Origin: Nocardia terpenica
Lineage (GTDB): Bacteria > Actinomycetota > Actinomycetes > Mycobacteriales > Mycobacteriaceae
Direction: 5' to 3'
NCBI RefSeq assembly: GCF_013186535.1
Contig: NZ_JABMCZ010000001.1
Coordinates: 1,488,001-1,552,000 of the forward strand
Length of the DNA: 64,000 nucleotides
Every line of letters starts with the position of its first letter. The stretch's first letter is position 1. Of the stretch, positions 40,385-49,579 are shown in pieces. The translations under genes were made by a program, and so were the position numbers. The notes below the pieces were generated by a model that saw nothing but the letters and a program-made list of their open reading frames with translations, did not search any database and had not been told where the DNA came from.

Positions 40385-42540
40385 AGTGATCGAACTATGC
40401 CAGGCGCCCCCGACACCGACGGGCGCGCGACCGCGACGACGGCGCGCAGGGCGGCGGCGGCCTTCAGGACCATTTCGTGGTACTCGGACTCGGCGTCGGA
40501 ATCGAGGACCACGGCGCCGCCCGCGCCGATGCGCCACCGGCCGTCGTGGCGCACGGCGGTGCGGATGACGATATTGAGCTCCGCGGTGCCGCCGAGGCCG
40601 AGGAAGCCGATGGCGCCGGAGTAGATTCCGCGCGCCTCGGTCTCCAGGGTGTCGATGATCTCCATGGTGCGCAGCTTGGGCGCACCCGTCATGGAGCCGC
40701 CGGGGAAACAGGCGCGCACACAGTCGAGGACGCCGACGTCGGGCCGCAGTCGGCCGCGCACGGTCGTCACCAGCTGGTGCATGGTCGTATACGTCTCGGC
40801 CGCCATGAGTTTCGGCACGTGCACGCTGCCGACCTCGCACACCCGGCCGAGATCGTTGCGCAGCAGGTCGACGATCATCAGGTTCTCGGCGCGCGTCTTG
40901 GGGTCGAGTTCCAGTGCGCGGCGCAGGTTCTCGTCGGCGGCGGGGGTCGCGCCGCGCGGCGCGGTGCCCTTGATCGGCTTGCTCTCCACCGTGCGGGTGC
41001 GATCCACCTTCAGGAACCGCTCGGGCGAGGAGCACGCGACCTCCAGGTCGCCGAAGCGCAGGAACGCGGCCTGCGGGGCCGGATTGCTCCGGCGCAGAAC
41101 GCGATACACCGCCAGGCCGGGGCAGTCCGCCGCGACCGTCGTCGCGTCGGTGAGGTTCACCTCGTAGGTCTGCCCGGCCCGCAGTTGGGCGTCGATCTCG
41201 GCGATATCGGCGAGGTAGCGGTCGCGGCCCCGGGTGAGTCCGGCGGCCACGGCCGCCTCGTCCGCGGGCAGCGCCAGCTGCTCCGGCCGCGACCGATCCG
41301 GCAGGTCGGCGAGCGTCGATCGCGTGGCGTCGAGCCAAGTACGCGCCGCGGCAAGGGATTCCGGCTCCGCGAGGGCGAGCAGATGGGTGCGGTCCGCAAC
41401 GTGGTCGACCACGATCAGCCGATCCGCGAACACCCACTGCGCATCCGGCGTCGCCGCGCGATGCCCGGGCGCGGCCCCGCAGTCGGCCTTCACCTCGTAG
41501 CCCAGGTAACCCACATAGCCGCCGACGAAATCGAAAGGCACGGAGGGGAACTCGATCCGCCGCCGCTCCAGCTCCCCGGCCAGGTAGTCGAGCACGGTGC
41601 CCGCGACCCGGCGCCCGCCCGCCGCCGAATCGACGGTCACGAACCCGTCGCCCACCCGGTAGCGCACCACCTCGGCGAGCGGCCCGGCGGCATCGCCCAG
41701 GTACGAGAACCGATCCAGCCCCGGCTCGGCGTGCGCGCTGTCGAGCCAGAACGCCGTCGCCGAGTCCCGGAACATCCGCACGAACACCGCTTCGGTATCC
41801 ACCGCCCGCTCGACCACCTCGTGCAGGACGGTCAGGGTCCTCGGCTCCGCGGCGGAAGACGTTGCGGGCTGGGTGATCTCCCGTGGCGCCTCCGGAAGAT
41901 GGTTGTCCCGCAGCATCTCCCGCCGGACCGCGTGCTCCCGCGTCAGCCGGGCGAAGTTGCGCAGCAGCGCGGCGCCGTACTCGCTCGAGATCGACTCGGG
42001 GTGGAACTGGACGCCCCACTGCGGCCGATGCCGGTGGCGGACGCCCATGATCACGCCGTCGGGGGCGGTGGCGGTGAGGGCGAGATCGTCGGGAAGCGGG
42101 TGGGCGGCGCACAGGGAGTGGTAGCGCACCGCGAGGAAGTCCCGCGGTATCCCGGCGAACAGATCGCAGTCGTCGTGGGTGATCCGATCCGGATAACCGT
42201 GTCGCGGGTGCGGCGCCGCGACCACCGCGCCGCCCGCCGCGAGCACGATGCCCTGATGCCCCAGGCACACCCCCAGCAGCGGCAGCTCGGCCCGCTCGAT
42301 CAGCTCCCGCGAGATACCGAAATCGCGGGCGCTGTCCGGCCTGCCGGGACCGGGGGAGATCACGATGTTGTCGAACCGGTCCAGCCCCAGCTGCGCGGGA
42401 TCGGTGACCGCGTCGTTGCGCACCACCACCGGCTCGACCCCGTTCACCTCGGCGATCAGCTGGAAGAGGTTGTAGGTGAAGGAGTCGTAGTTGTCGACCA
42501 GCAGGGTGCGCAGGGGCCGCCGGGTGGGATCAGAGGTCAC
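40381..42540 (-). CDS. pabAB: Fused aminodeoxychorismate synthase (PabA-PabB)
   Basis: A protein of 719 residues. Residues 1-200 are a glutamine amidotransferase (LLVDNYDSFTYN, GVCLGHQ with Cys, QFHPES). The rest is a chorismate-binding enzyme (SSPERFLKVDR, SKPIKGTAPRG, VDLLRNDLGRVCEVGSV, GGSMTGAPK, EARGIYSGAIGFL). PIKGT, with Lys, is typical of PabB; TrpE has PIAGT. So it makes 4-amino-4-deoxychorismate for folate, or pABA for a secondary product. It ends in a 4-nt overlap with the TerD-HNH gene, an unexpected partner. Confidence 0.93.
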   Translation of the reverse strand: MTSDPTRRPLRTLLVDNYDSFTYNLFQLIAEVNGVEPVVVRNDAVTDPAQLGLDRFDNIVISPGPGRPDSARDFGISRELIERAELPLLGVCLGHQGIVLAAGGAVVAAPHPRHGYPDRITHDDCDLFAGIPRDFLAVRYHSLCAAHPLPDDLALTATAPDGVIMGVRHRHRPQWGVQFHPESISSEYGAALLRNFARLTREHAVRREMLRDNHLPEAPREITQPATSSAAEPRTLTVLHEVVERAVDTEAVFVRMFRDSATAFWLDSAHAEPGLDRFSYLGDAAGPLAEVVRYRVGDGFVTVDSAAGGRRVAGTVLDYLAGELERRRIEFPSVPFDFVGGYVGYLGYEVKADCGAAPGHRAATPDAQWVFADRLIVVDHVADRTHLLALAEPESLAAARTWLDATRSTLADLPDRSRPEQLALPADEAAVAAGLTRGRDRYLADIAEIDAQLRAGQTYEVNLTDATTVAADCPGLAVYRVLRRSNPAPQAAFLRFGDLEVACSSPERFLKVDRTRTVESKPIKGTAPRGATPAADENLRRALELDPKTRAENLMIVDLLRNDLGRVCEVGSVHVPKLMAAETYTTMHQLVTTVRGRLRPDVGVLDCVRACFPGGSMTGAPKLRTMEIIDTLETEARGIYSGAIGFLGLGGTAELNIVIRTAVRHDGRWRIGAGGAVVLDSDAESEYHEMVLKAAAALRAVVAVARPSVSGAPGIVRSL

Positions 42541-42663
42541 AGGCGTGCGGGGACCGGATCGTGCGCATGCCCACTACCGTAACCGGTCCCGGACAAGCGC
42601 CCACTCGGCACATTGATGGCATATGCCAGCAGTTGCCGGGATGTTCTGGTGCACAATGTGGGA

Positions 42664-43719
42664 ATGTCTGTGGTGCAACCGGCCGAGGTGGAGCGCGACG
42701 TCGTCGATTTCGCGATCGTCGGGCCGTGGATGGATGAGCAGGGTTTACCGGGCGGCGAGTTCGAGAAGGTGACTCCGCTCGGCGGCGGCACCCAGAACAT
42801 CATGCTGCGATTCACCCGCGGCGGCCGCGACTACGTGCTGCGCCGCGGCCCGAAACACCTGCGCGCCAAGAGCAACGAGGTCATCCGGCGCGAGGCGCGG
42901 CTGCTCGGCGCGCTGGCCGGGACCGGAGTGCGCGCCCCCGGCGTGATCGCCGCCTGCCCCGACGAGTCGGTGCTCGGCGCGGTGTTCTATCTGATGGAGC
43001 CGATCGACGGCTTCAATCCGCAGAACGAACTGCCCGCCCTGCACGCCGGTGATCCGGAGATCCGGCGGCACATGGGCCTGTCCGCGGTGGAGGCCATCGC
43101 CCGGCTCGGGTCGCTGGACTACCGGCGGCTCGGGCTGTCCGACTACGGCAAGCCGGACGGCTTCCTGGAACGGCAGGTGCCGCGCTGGCTCGCCGAACTG
43201 GACTCCTACACGGCCAACGAGGGCTATCCGGGCCCGGAGATCCCCGGCGTGCAGCGCGTCGGCGACTGGCTGGACCGGCACCGCCCCGCGCGGTGGACGC
43301 CCGGCATCCTGCACGGCGACTGCCACCTGGCCAACATGATGTTCCGCTACGACGGCCCGCAGGTGGCCGCCATGGTGGACTGGGAGATGTCGACCATCGG
43401 CGACCCGCTGCTGGACCTGGGCTGGCAGATCGCGACCCGCCCCGAACCCGGCACCACCGGCGCCGCGCTGGTCGGCAAGCTCGGCGAGGTGGGCGGGCTG
43501 CCCACGCCGGAGGAGATGGTCGCTCACTACGGCGAATTCTCCGCCCTCGATCTGAGCCACGTCACCTGGTACACGGTCCTGGCCTGCTTCAAGCTCGGCA
43601 TCGTGCTGGAGGGCACGCACGCCCGCGCCTTCGCGGGCAAGGCCCCCAAGCAGGTCGGCGACTTCCTGCACGCCATCACCCTGGAGCTGTTCGAACGGGC
43701 GCACCGGCTGATGGAGTGA
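42664..43719 (+). CDS. Phosphotransferase-family (APH/FadE36-like) protein
   Basis: A protein of 351 residues from ATG 42664. Kinase-like fold: LGGGTQNIMLRF, YVLRRGPKHLRAKSNEVIRREARLLGALAG, and HGDCHLANMMF, the Brenner catalytic loop, then MVDWEMSTIGDPLLDLGW (metal-binding). These match the aminoglycoside phosphotransferase superfamily members found beside acyl-CoA dehydrogenases in lipid catabolism. The true substrate is unknown; it may phosphorylate an acyl-CoA or alcohol. A longer frame with an upstream ATG exists at 42613. Confidence 0.86.
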   Translation: MSVVQPAEVERDVVDFAIVGPWMDEQGLPGGEFEKVTPLGGGTQNIMLRFTRGGRDYVLRRGPKHLRAKSNEVIRREARLLGALAGTGVRAPGVIAACPDESVLGAVFYLMEPIDGFNPQNELPALHAGDPEIRRHMGLSAVEAIARLGSLDYRRLGLSDYGKPDGFLERQVPRWLAELDSYTANEGYPGPEIPGVQRVGDWLDRHRPARWTPGILHGDCHLANMMFRYDGPQVAAMVDWEMSTIGDPLLDLGWQIATRPEPGTTGAALVGKLGEVGGLPTPEEMVAHYGEFSALDLSHVTWYTVLACFKLGIVLEGTHARAFAGKAPKQVGDFLHAITLELFERAHRLME

Positions 43720-43793
43720 CGACCGGCCGGATCTCATCGTTGACTGGCAGGATATATATAGAGAATTATTTCCCGCCACTCTACGGTGGGCTC

Positions 43794-44369
43794 ATGCCGA
43801 TCGTCCGTGATGTCAAGGACTGGACGTGGGTCCTCGAAAAGCGCTGTCCCGACTGTGGATTCGATGGGATCGCCGTCGAGTACGAGGCGGTGCCGGGGCT
43901 GGTGCGCGATGCCGCGGCCCGCTTCACCGGTGTGCTGGTGCGCTCGGATGTGGCGGTGCGGCCGGATGATTCGACGTGGTCGGCGCTGGAGTACGCCGCG
44001 CACGTCCGCGACGTGTGCCGGATCATGACCCACCGCCTCGCCGTCATTCGCGCGGGCGGCGCGGTCCCCGGGCCCGAGATCCCCCGCTACGACACCACGG
44101 TGCGTGTCGACGGGGAGCTGCCGGTCTTCGCCGACTGGGACCAGGACGCCACCGCCGTCGCCGCCGACTACCGCGCGCAGCAACCCGCCGCCGTCGCCGC
44201 CGAGCTGGCCGCCGCCGCCGAAACCGTCTCCCGCGCTTTCGAATCCGTCCCGCCCCCCGACCGCCCCCGCACCGCCCGCCGCAGCAACGGCTCGGTGTTC
44301 ACCATCGACTCCCTGTCCCGCTACTTCCTCCACGACCTCCACCACCACCTCCACGACGTGCACGCCTAG
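43794..44369 (+). CDS. DinB-superfamily protein
   Basis: A protein of 191 residues. Central four-helix DinB/YfiT-like pattern: STWSALEYAAHVRDVCRIMTHRLAVI, a linker, then LSRYFLHDLHHHLHDVH near the C-terminus. The conserved His residues of these helices are the metal-ligand pattern of the superfamily; mycothiol-dependent enzymes belong to it. The N-terminus has C-x2-C (CPDCGF), possibly a zinc site. The 5' region is AT-rich (GATATATATAGAGAATTATT), suiting a promoter. Confidence 0.83.
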   Translation: MPIVRDVKDWTWVLEKRCPDCGFDGIAVEYEAVPGLVRDAAARFTGVLVRSDVAVRPDDSTWSALEYAAHVRDVCRIMTHRLAVIRAGGAVPGPEIPRYDTTVRVDGELPVFADWDQDATAVAADYRAQQPAAVAAELAAAAETVSRAFESVPPPDRPRTARRSNGSVFTIDSLSRYFLHDLHHHLHDVHA

Positions 44370-44381
44370 TGCCCCATTCCT

Positions 44382-44698
44382 GATTCCGGCGTGCTTTTGG
44401 CCGGAATCCAGCGAGGCCCCGGCCAAAAGCACGCCGGGACCATGAGGGAGCACGCCGGGACCATGAGGAGAACATGCCGGGACCGTGAGGGGAGCACGTC
44501 GGGACCGTGAGGGGAGCACGTCGGGACCGTGAGGGGAGCACGTCGGGACCGTGAGGGGAGCACGTCGGGGCCATGAGGGGAGTACGCCGGGACCGCGAGG
44601 GGAGCACGCCGGGACCGCGAGGGGAGTACGCCGGGGCCATGAGGGGAGTACGCCGGGACCGCGAGGGGAGCACGCCGGGACCACGAAGGGAGGGGATA
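44382..44698. repeat. Palindrome copy plus 22-nt tandem array (12 units)
   Basis: 44382-44441 is an imperfect copy of the GCGTGCTTTTGGCC palindrome. Its right edge continues into units GGGACCGTGAGGGGAGCACG plus TC; GGGACC or GGGGCC starts at 44436, 44457, 44479, 44501, 44523, 44545, 44567, 44589, 44611, 44633, 44655 and 44677 (spacing 21, then 22). The array separates two convergent genes. Confidence 0.93.
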
Positions 44699-44702
44699 GT
44701 AG

Positions 44703-45887
44703 CTAGAGGCAGCGGAGGAGGGACTCGCGGAGGGTGCGGGTGCGGGCGTCGTCGAGGACGGCGACGCCGAGGCGGTTCATGACGTAGCCGAAGCCGAGAC
44801 CGGCGGTGGGATCGGCGAAACCCATCGACCCGCCCAGGCCGGTGGTGCCGTAGGCGCGCTTGTCGGAGCCGAAACGGAAAGCGCCGCAGGACTTCCGGAA
44901 GCCGAGGTGATATCGGCTGCGGGTGAACAGGATCAGATCGTCGGCGGGGACCTCGTGGGGGGTGTCCGCGGCGGCGATCCGGTCCAGCAGCGCGGCGTCG
45001 ATGGGCAGCGCCCCGGCGACCGCGGCCCCGTAGACACGGGCCAGCGCGCGGGCGGTCCCGACGCCGCCCGAGGCGGGCAGCTCCAGCCGCAGGAGCTCGC
45101 GCCGGGCCGCCCGCGCCGCCGCGCCCAGCCGCGGATTGCTCAGCGCGCGATAGGTCAGCCCCCGCCGGGTGTACAGCTGGGCGGCGATGCGCACCGGCAC
45201 ATTCCGCTCGTACCGGACGATATCGAGCCCGCGGGTGTCCGACAGGGTGGCGACCCGCTCCATCGGCACATCCTCGGGCAGGCCGATGTGGAAATCCACT
45301 CCCAGCGGCCCGGCGAACTCCTCGGCGAAGATCCGGCCCAGCGTCCGCCCGCCCGGATCGACGCGGCGGATCAGCTCGCCCTGATACAGCCCCGCGGTGA
45401 TCGGATGGTAGCCGTGCCGGGTTCCCGGCCGCCACAACGGTTTCTGCGCCGCCAGGATCGCCGCCACCCGCTCCCGGTCGTCGAGCTCGCGCAGCCGCAC
45501 CACCCGATCCAGTATCGGCAGCCCGGCCTGATGGTCGAGCAACTGCCGCACGGTGACGGATTCCTTGCCGTGCGAGCCGAATTCGGGCCAGTACCGGGCC
45601 ACCGGCCGCTCGTAGTCCAGCAGCCCGCGCGACACCGCGGCCGCGATCACGAACGCCGCCATGCCCTTCGTGGACGAGAACACCGGCGCCATGGTGTCGC
45701 GCTCCCACGGCAGCGTCCGCTCCCGATCGCGATGCCCGGCCCACAGATCCACCAGCGGCCGGTCCCCGGCGTACACCGCTACGGCCGCGCCGATCTCGCC
45801 GTGCCGGGAGAAGTTGCGGCGGAACGCATCGGCGACGGGCCCGAAACCCGGCGCGACCTCACCGTGGATCGTGGGAACATCGCTCAT
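44703..45887 (-). CDS. Serine hydrolase (beta-lactamase/EstB type)
   Basis: A protein of 394 residues. SxxK motif SSTKGMAAF near residue 70, a Tyr motif (GYHPIT) in place of YxN, and a late GLGGSMGFAD. This is a class C beta-lactamase-fold esterase or carboxypeptidase (EstB-like). No signal peptide is seen, so it is probably cytoplasmic. The ATG at 45887 is chosen; the upstream extension runs through the promoter of the divergent gene. The substrate is unknown. The 22-nt repeat array lies at its 3' end. Confidence 0.86.
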   Translation of the reverse strand: MSDVPTIHGEVAPGFGPVADAFRRNFSRHGEIGAAVAVYAGDRPLVDLWAGHRDRERTLPWERDTMAPVFSSTKGMAAFVIAAAVSRGLLDYERPVARYWPEFGSHGKESVTVRQLLDHQAGLPILDRVVRLRELDDRERVAAILAAQKPLWRPGTRHGYHPITAGLYQGELIRRVDPGGRTLGRIFAEEFAGPLGVDFHIGLPEDVPMERVATLSDTRGLDIVRYERNVPVRIAAQLYTRRGLTYRALSNPRLGAAARAARRELLRLELPASGGVGTARALARVYGAAVAGALPIDAALLDRIAAADTPHEVPADDLILFTRSRYHLGFRKSCGAFRFGSDKRAYGTTGLGGSMGFADPTAGLGFGYVMNRLGVAVLDDARTRTLRESLLRCL

Positions 45888-45946
45888 GATCCGTCGATGG
45901 TAACCGGGATCGCGCGCCACCGGCCCGACACCGTAGGCTCGACGCC

Positions 45947-46777
45947 GTGCGAGCACTGGAGCAGATTCGACAGTGGCCCGTTCGGCATGCGGCGGCGGGG
46001 GTTGTCGGGCCGCAGGGACCGGCCACCGAGGGCGACGCGGAGCGGGTCTTCGCGCTCGCCTCGGTCACCAAACCGCTTGTGGCCTACGCGGTTCTGATCG
46101 CCGTCGAGGAGGGCGCGATCGAACTGGACCAACCCGCGGGCCCACCCGGTTCCACGGTCCGGCACCTGCTCGCGCACACCTCCGGCCTCGCCTTCGATAC
46201 CACCGTGATCATGAGCGAGCCGGGCGCCCGGCGCATCTACTCCAGCGCGGGTTTCGAGGTGCTCGCGCAATTCGTCGCCGACCAGACCGGTATCGCATTC
46301 CCGGATTACCTGCACGAGGCCGTCTTCGAGCCGCTCGGGATGAAATCGTCGGTGCTGCACGGCTCGGCCGGGCACGGCGCGCGCTCCTCGCTGACCGACA
46401 TGCTGCAATTCGCCGCCGAGTTGCTGAATCCCACGCTCGTCACCGTGGAAACCCTCGCCGAGGCGACGGCCGTGCAATTCCCGGGCACCAACGGCGTCCT
46501 GCCCGGCTACGGCTCGCAGCGCCCCAACGACTGGGGTCTGGGCTTCGAGATCCGGGACCGGAAAACTCCGCATTGGACCGGGGCCGCCAATTCCCCCCGA
46601 ACCTATGGCCATTTCGGCCAGTCGGGCACATTTCTGTGGGCCGACCCGCAGCTCGGGCTGGCGTGTGTGGCGCTCAGCGACGAGAATTTCGGCGACTGGG
46701 CACGCGCGGTCTGGCCTGGTTTCAGCGACGCGGTGATCGGGGAAATCCTCGGATCGAGCGACACGGCCCCGAAGTAA
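45947..46777 (+). CDS. Serine hydrolase (beta-lactamase-like), smaller type
   Basis: A protein of 276 residues. SVTK is the SxxK motif (LASVTKPLVAYAVL), YSSAGFEVLA is the YxN-like motif (YSS), and HFGQSGTFLW is the HxG motif replacing KTG. It resembles the family of small esterases or D,D-peptidase relatives. Divergent from another serine hydrolase 59 nt away; the two are only distantly similar. No signal peptide is seen. Confidence 0.85.
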   Translation: MRALEQIRQWPVRHAAAGVVGPQGPATEGDAERVFALASVTKPLVAYAVLIAVEEGAIELDQPAGPPGSTVRHLLAHTSGLAFDTTVIMSEPGARRIYSSAGFEVLAQFVADQTGIAFPDYLHEAVFEPLGMKSSVLHGSAGHGARSSLTDMLQFAAELLNPTLVTVETLAEATAVQFPGTNGVLPGYGSQRPNDWGLGFEIRDRKTPHWTGAANSPRTYGHFGQSGTFLWADPQLGLACVALSDENFGDWARAVWPGFSDAVIGEILGSSDTAPK

Positions 46778-46871
46778 CACACGTAACTTCGGGCACTCCA
46801 GTAAACTCAGGCAACGCCAGCTCGTCCGGGTCGTTGGGGAAGACGTCCCACGTCGACGCTGGAGGTTACTG

Positions 46872-47405
46872 GTGCGCGCATCGAATCAGTTCGCGGATGC
46901 GACGTCGGGAGTGGTGTATATCCACTCCTCGCCCGCCGCGCTGTGCCCGCACATCGAATGGACCCTGTCCTCGACGCTGAAATCACCGGCCCAACTGCGC
47001 TGGACCGCACAGCCCGCCGCGCCCGGACAGTTACGGGCCACCACCGACTGGGTCGGCCCGGTCGGCACCGGATCCAAGCTCGCCACCGCATTACGCGCCT
47101 GGCCGGTGCTGCGTTTCGAGGTCACCGAGGACCCCAGCGAGGGCGTCGACGGCGAGCGCTACAGCTTCGTGCCCGGCCTCGGCCTGTGGCGCGGCACCAC
47201 CGGCGCCAACGGCGACGTGATGATCGGCGAGATGCGCCTGCGCGCCCTCGTCGCCGCGGCCCGCGAACGCGGCCGCCACACCACCGCCGAGATCACCGCC
47301 GAACTCGACCGCGCCCTGGGCACCGCCTGGGACGACGACCTCGAGCCCTACCGCTGGGGCGGCGAAGGCGCCGAAGTCACCTGGCTCCGCCGCGACGTCG
47401 GCTGA
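46872..47405 (+). CDS. DUF3145 protein
   Basis: A protein of 177 residues from a GTG at 46872. The N-terminus TSGVVYIHSSPAALCPHIEWTLS is the conserved DUF3145 start, followed by WTAQPAAPGQLRATTDWVGP and FEVTEDPSEGVDGERYSFVPGLGLWRG. The family is confined to actinobacteria and has no known function. It is followed by a repeat array. Confidence 0.85.
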   Translation: MRASNQFADATSGVVYIHSSPAALCPHIEWTLSSTLKSPAQLRWTAQPAAPGQLRATTDWVGPVGTGSKLATALRAWPVLRFEVTEDPSEGVDGERYSFVPGLGLWRGTTGANGDVMIGEMRLRALVAAARERGRHTTAEITAELDRALGTAWDDDLEPYRWGGEGAEVTWLRRDVG

Positions 47406-47437
47406 CCCGCCCCGACCGTCTCGGCCCGCCGCCCTCG

Positions 47438-47580
47438 TCATCCCGGCGCACCATCTCCCGTGGTCCCGGCGCACCATCTCCCGTGGTCCCGGCACGCCAT
47501 CTCCCGTGGTCCCGGCACGCCACCTCTCATGGTCCCGGCACGCCATTTCTAATGATCCCGGCACGCTTTTGGCCGGGATC
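47438..47580. repeat. 23-nt tandem array plus half palindrome
   Basis: TCCCGGC recurs at 47441, 47464, 47487, 47510, 47533 and 47556, exactly 23 nt apart, in units like TCCCGGCGCACCATCTCCCG plus TGG. The last start is in the arm GATCCCGGCACGCTTTTGGC (47554-47580) of the palindrome family. Only one arm is present. Confidence 0.9.
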
Positions 47581-48040
47581 ACAGTGCCTGCCCCGCATGA
47601 GACAGTGTGCGGCGCAACCATTCCGGCGTGTGCTCCCGGGCGCGGGGGAAATATTCGAAATCCAGGGCGAGGCCGGAGGCGTCCAGCGGGGGGTCGAATA
47701 CCGGCTCGCTGTCGTAGTCGTAGTCGATGGAGAACTGGCCGGGGGCGACAATCACGATGCGGGCGCTGTACCAGGTGCCGATGCGGTCTCGGTACATGCC
47801 GTTGCGCAGGTCGTCCAGGCGCGTCTCGGCCGCGGGCGGGATCCCGTCCGGCACCGTGCGGCTGCCGCCGGGCAGCACGAATTCCAGCCTGGACGTGGAC
47901 AATCCGACGGTGGTGGTGAACCACGCGTGGATCTCCTGCCAGGCGGCGGGCGCGGCGGCGATGAGAACCCGGCACACCTGCCGGACCAGATCGTCGCGCC
48001 GATGCGGCGGCAGCGGAACGCGCGAGCGGTAGTCGGTCAT
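47579..48040 (-). CDS. Uncharacterised protein, possibly YezG/DUF600-like
   Basis: A protein of 153 residues from ATG 48040. A helical N-terminus (RRDDLVRQVCRVLIAAAP) and a beta-rich part with GQFSIDYDYDSEPVFDPPLDA and DFEYFPRAREHTPEWLRRTL. The DYDSEP and FPR-x-WLRR pattern recalls immunity proteins of the YezG/DUF600 group. A toxin gene is not nearby. The family assignment is tentative. Confidence 0.62.
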   Translation of the reverse strand: MTDYRSRVPLPPHRRDDLVRQVCRVLIAAAPAAWQEIHAWFTTTVGLSTSRLEFVLPGGSRTVPDGIPPAAETRLDDLRNGMYRDRIGTWYSARIVIVAPGQFSIDYDYDSEPVFDPPLDASGLALDFEYFPRAREHTPEWLRRTLSHAGQAL

Positions 48041-48148
48041 CCGCACATCGTCACCCGGGGAGTCCTGCGGAGCAGGACACAGCTTTCTGGGGCAGCAGAA
48101 TCGGGTGGCCTCCGCGGAGACCACCCGATGTCGTTGCCGCCGAACCGA

Positions 48149-49579
48149 TTACAGCGGGATGTTCTTGTTGTGGCTGGGTTTGGCCGGTGCGGCGGCGAGG
48201 GCGGCGGCGATGGTGGAGCGGGTCTTGGCGGGGTCGATGACCTCGTCGACGACGCCGATGGACAGTGCGCGGCCCACGCCGCCGGCGATGGCTTCGTGTT
48301 CGGCGGTCAGGCGTTCGATCAGGGCCTCGCGCTCGGGTTCGGGGGTGGCGGCGATGGCCTTCTTGTGCAGGATGCCGACCGCGGCCTTGGCGCCCATGAC
48401 GGCGACCTCGGAGCCCGGCCATGCGTACACCGCGGTCGCGCCGAGCGAGCGGGCGTTCATGGCGATGTAGGCGCCGCCGTAGATCTTGCGGGTCACCAGG
48501 GTCACCCGGGGCACGCGGGCCTCGGCGAAGGCGTGCAGCAGTTTCGCGCCGCGGCGTACCACGCCCTCCCATTCCATGCCGACGCCGGGCAGGTAGCCGG
48601 GCACGTCGGTGACGACCACCATCGGGATGCCGAAGGAGTTGCACAGGCGCACGAAACGTGCTGCTTTCTCGGCGCTTTCGCTGGTGAGGCAGCCGCCCAG
48701 GCGGAGCGGGTTGTTGGCGAGCACGCCGACGGTGCGGCCGCCGAGCCGGCCCAGGCCGGTGACGATGCTGCGCGCGTAGCCGCCCTGTAGTTCCTCGAAC
48801 GAGGATTCGCCGTCCACGTTGTCGAGCAGTTCGTGCACGAGCGGCTTCACGTCGTAGGCGCGTTTGGCCGATTCCGGTAGCAGGGCCTTGAGGTCGACAT
48901 CGCCGTGTTCGGCGGCGACCAGGTCGAATTCGCCCTGCTCGGCGAACATCGAGACCAGCTTGCGGGCGCGGTTCATGGCGTCGCCCTCGTCGTCGGCGAC
49001 CACGTGGCACACGCCGGATTTCTTGCCGTGGGTGACCGGTCCGCCCAGGGTGGCCATGTCGACGTTCTCGCCGGTGACCGAGCGGACCACGTCCGGTCCG
49101 GTCACGAAGACGCGGCCCTCGGGGGCCATGATGACGATATCGGTCAGCGCCGGTCCGTAGGCGGCGCCGCCCGCGGCGAACCCGACGACCACCGAGATCT
49201 GCGGGACCAGCCCGGACGCGCGGACCATGGCCTCGAAGACCAGGCCGACCGCGTGCAGGGCCTCCACGCCCTCGGCCAGGCGCGCGCCGCCGGAGTGCCA
49301 GATGCCGACCACGGGAATCGCGGAGTCGATCGCGGTATCGATCGCGTCGACGATGTGCTTGCAGCCCTCCACGCCCATGGCGCCGCCCATCACGGTGGCG
49401 TCGGAGCAGTAGGCGACGGTGCGCACGCCGTCGACCTCGCCGATGGCGGCCAGCACGCCGGACTTGTCGCGAGGATGAAGCGGCAGAACGGTTCCGGGAT
49501 CGAAGAAGCGCTGCAACCGTCCCAGCGGATCACGGGGATCGGTCGCGGCATCCGCCTGGGCGGGGGCCATGATGGTCAT
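48149..49579 (-). CDS. accD6: Acyl-CoA carboxylase beta subunit AccD6
   Basis: A protein of 476 residues of the carboxyltransferase family. Core motifs: SDATVMGGAMGVEGCKHI, GIWHSGGARLAEGVEAL, GFAAGGAAYGPALTD, VTGENVDMATLGGP and VTLVTRKIYGGAYIAMN. It would make malonyl-CoA for FAS-II and so mycolic acids, with an alpha subunit elsewhere. GAGGAG lies before the ATG at 49579. It is the last gene of fabD - acpM - kas - accD6, as in mycobacteria. Confidence 0.93.
   Translation of the reverse strand: MTIMAPAQADAATDPRDPLGRLQRFFDPGTVLPLHPRDKSGVLAAIGEVDGVRTVAYCSDATVMGGAMGVEGCKHIVDAIDTAIDSAIPVVGIWHSGGARLAEGVEALHAVGLVFEAMVRASGLVPQISVVVGFAAGGAAYGPALTDIVIMAPEGRVFVTGPDVVRSVTGENVDMATLGGPVTHGKKSGVCHVVADDEGDAMNRARKLVSMFAEQGEFDLVAAEHGDVDLKALLPESAKRAYDVKPLVHELLDNVDGESSFEELQGGYARSIVTGLGRLGGRTVGVLANNPLRLGGCLTSESAEKAARFVRLCNSFGIPMVVVTDVPGYLPGVGMEWEGVVRRGAKLLHAFAEARVPRVTLVTRKIYGGAYIAMNARSLGATAVYAWPGSEVAVMGAKAAVGILHKKAIAATPEPEREALIERLTAEHEAIAGGVGRALSIGVVDEVIDPAKTRSTIAAALAAAPAKPSHNKNIPL

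Noticed and set aside
40384..42268. Extension of the TerD-HNH frame through the aminodeoxychorismate synthase gene
   Set aside because: The extended part is a shadow in another frame of the synthase. The GTG at 40384 overlapping the synthase stop is the credible start.
44382..44698. Regular 22-nt repeats that might suggest a CRISPR array
   Set aside because: The units are directly adjacent with no unique spacers and there are no cas genes. They are a tandem array.
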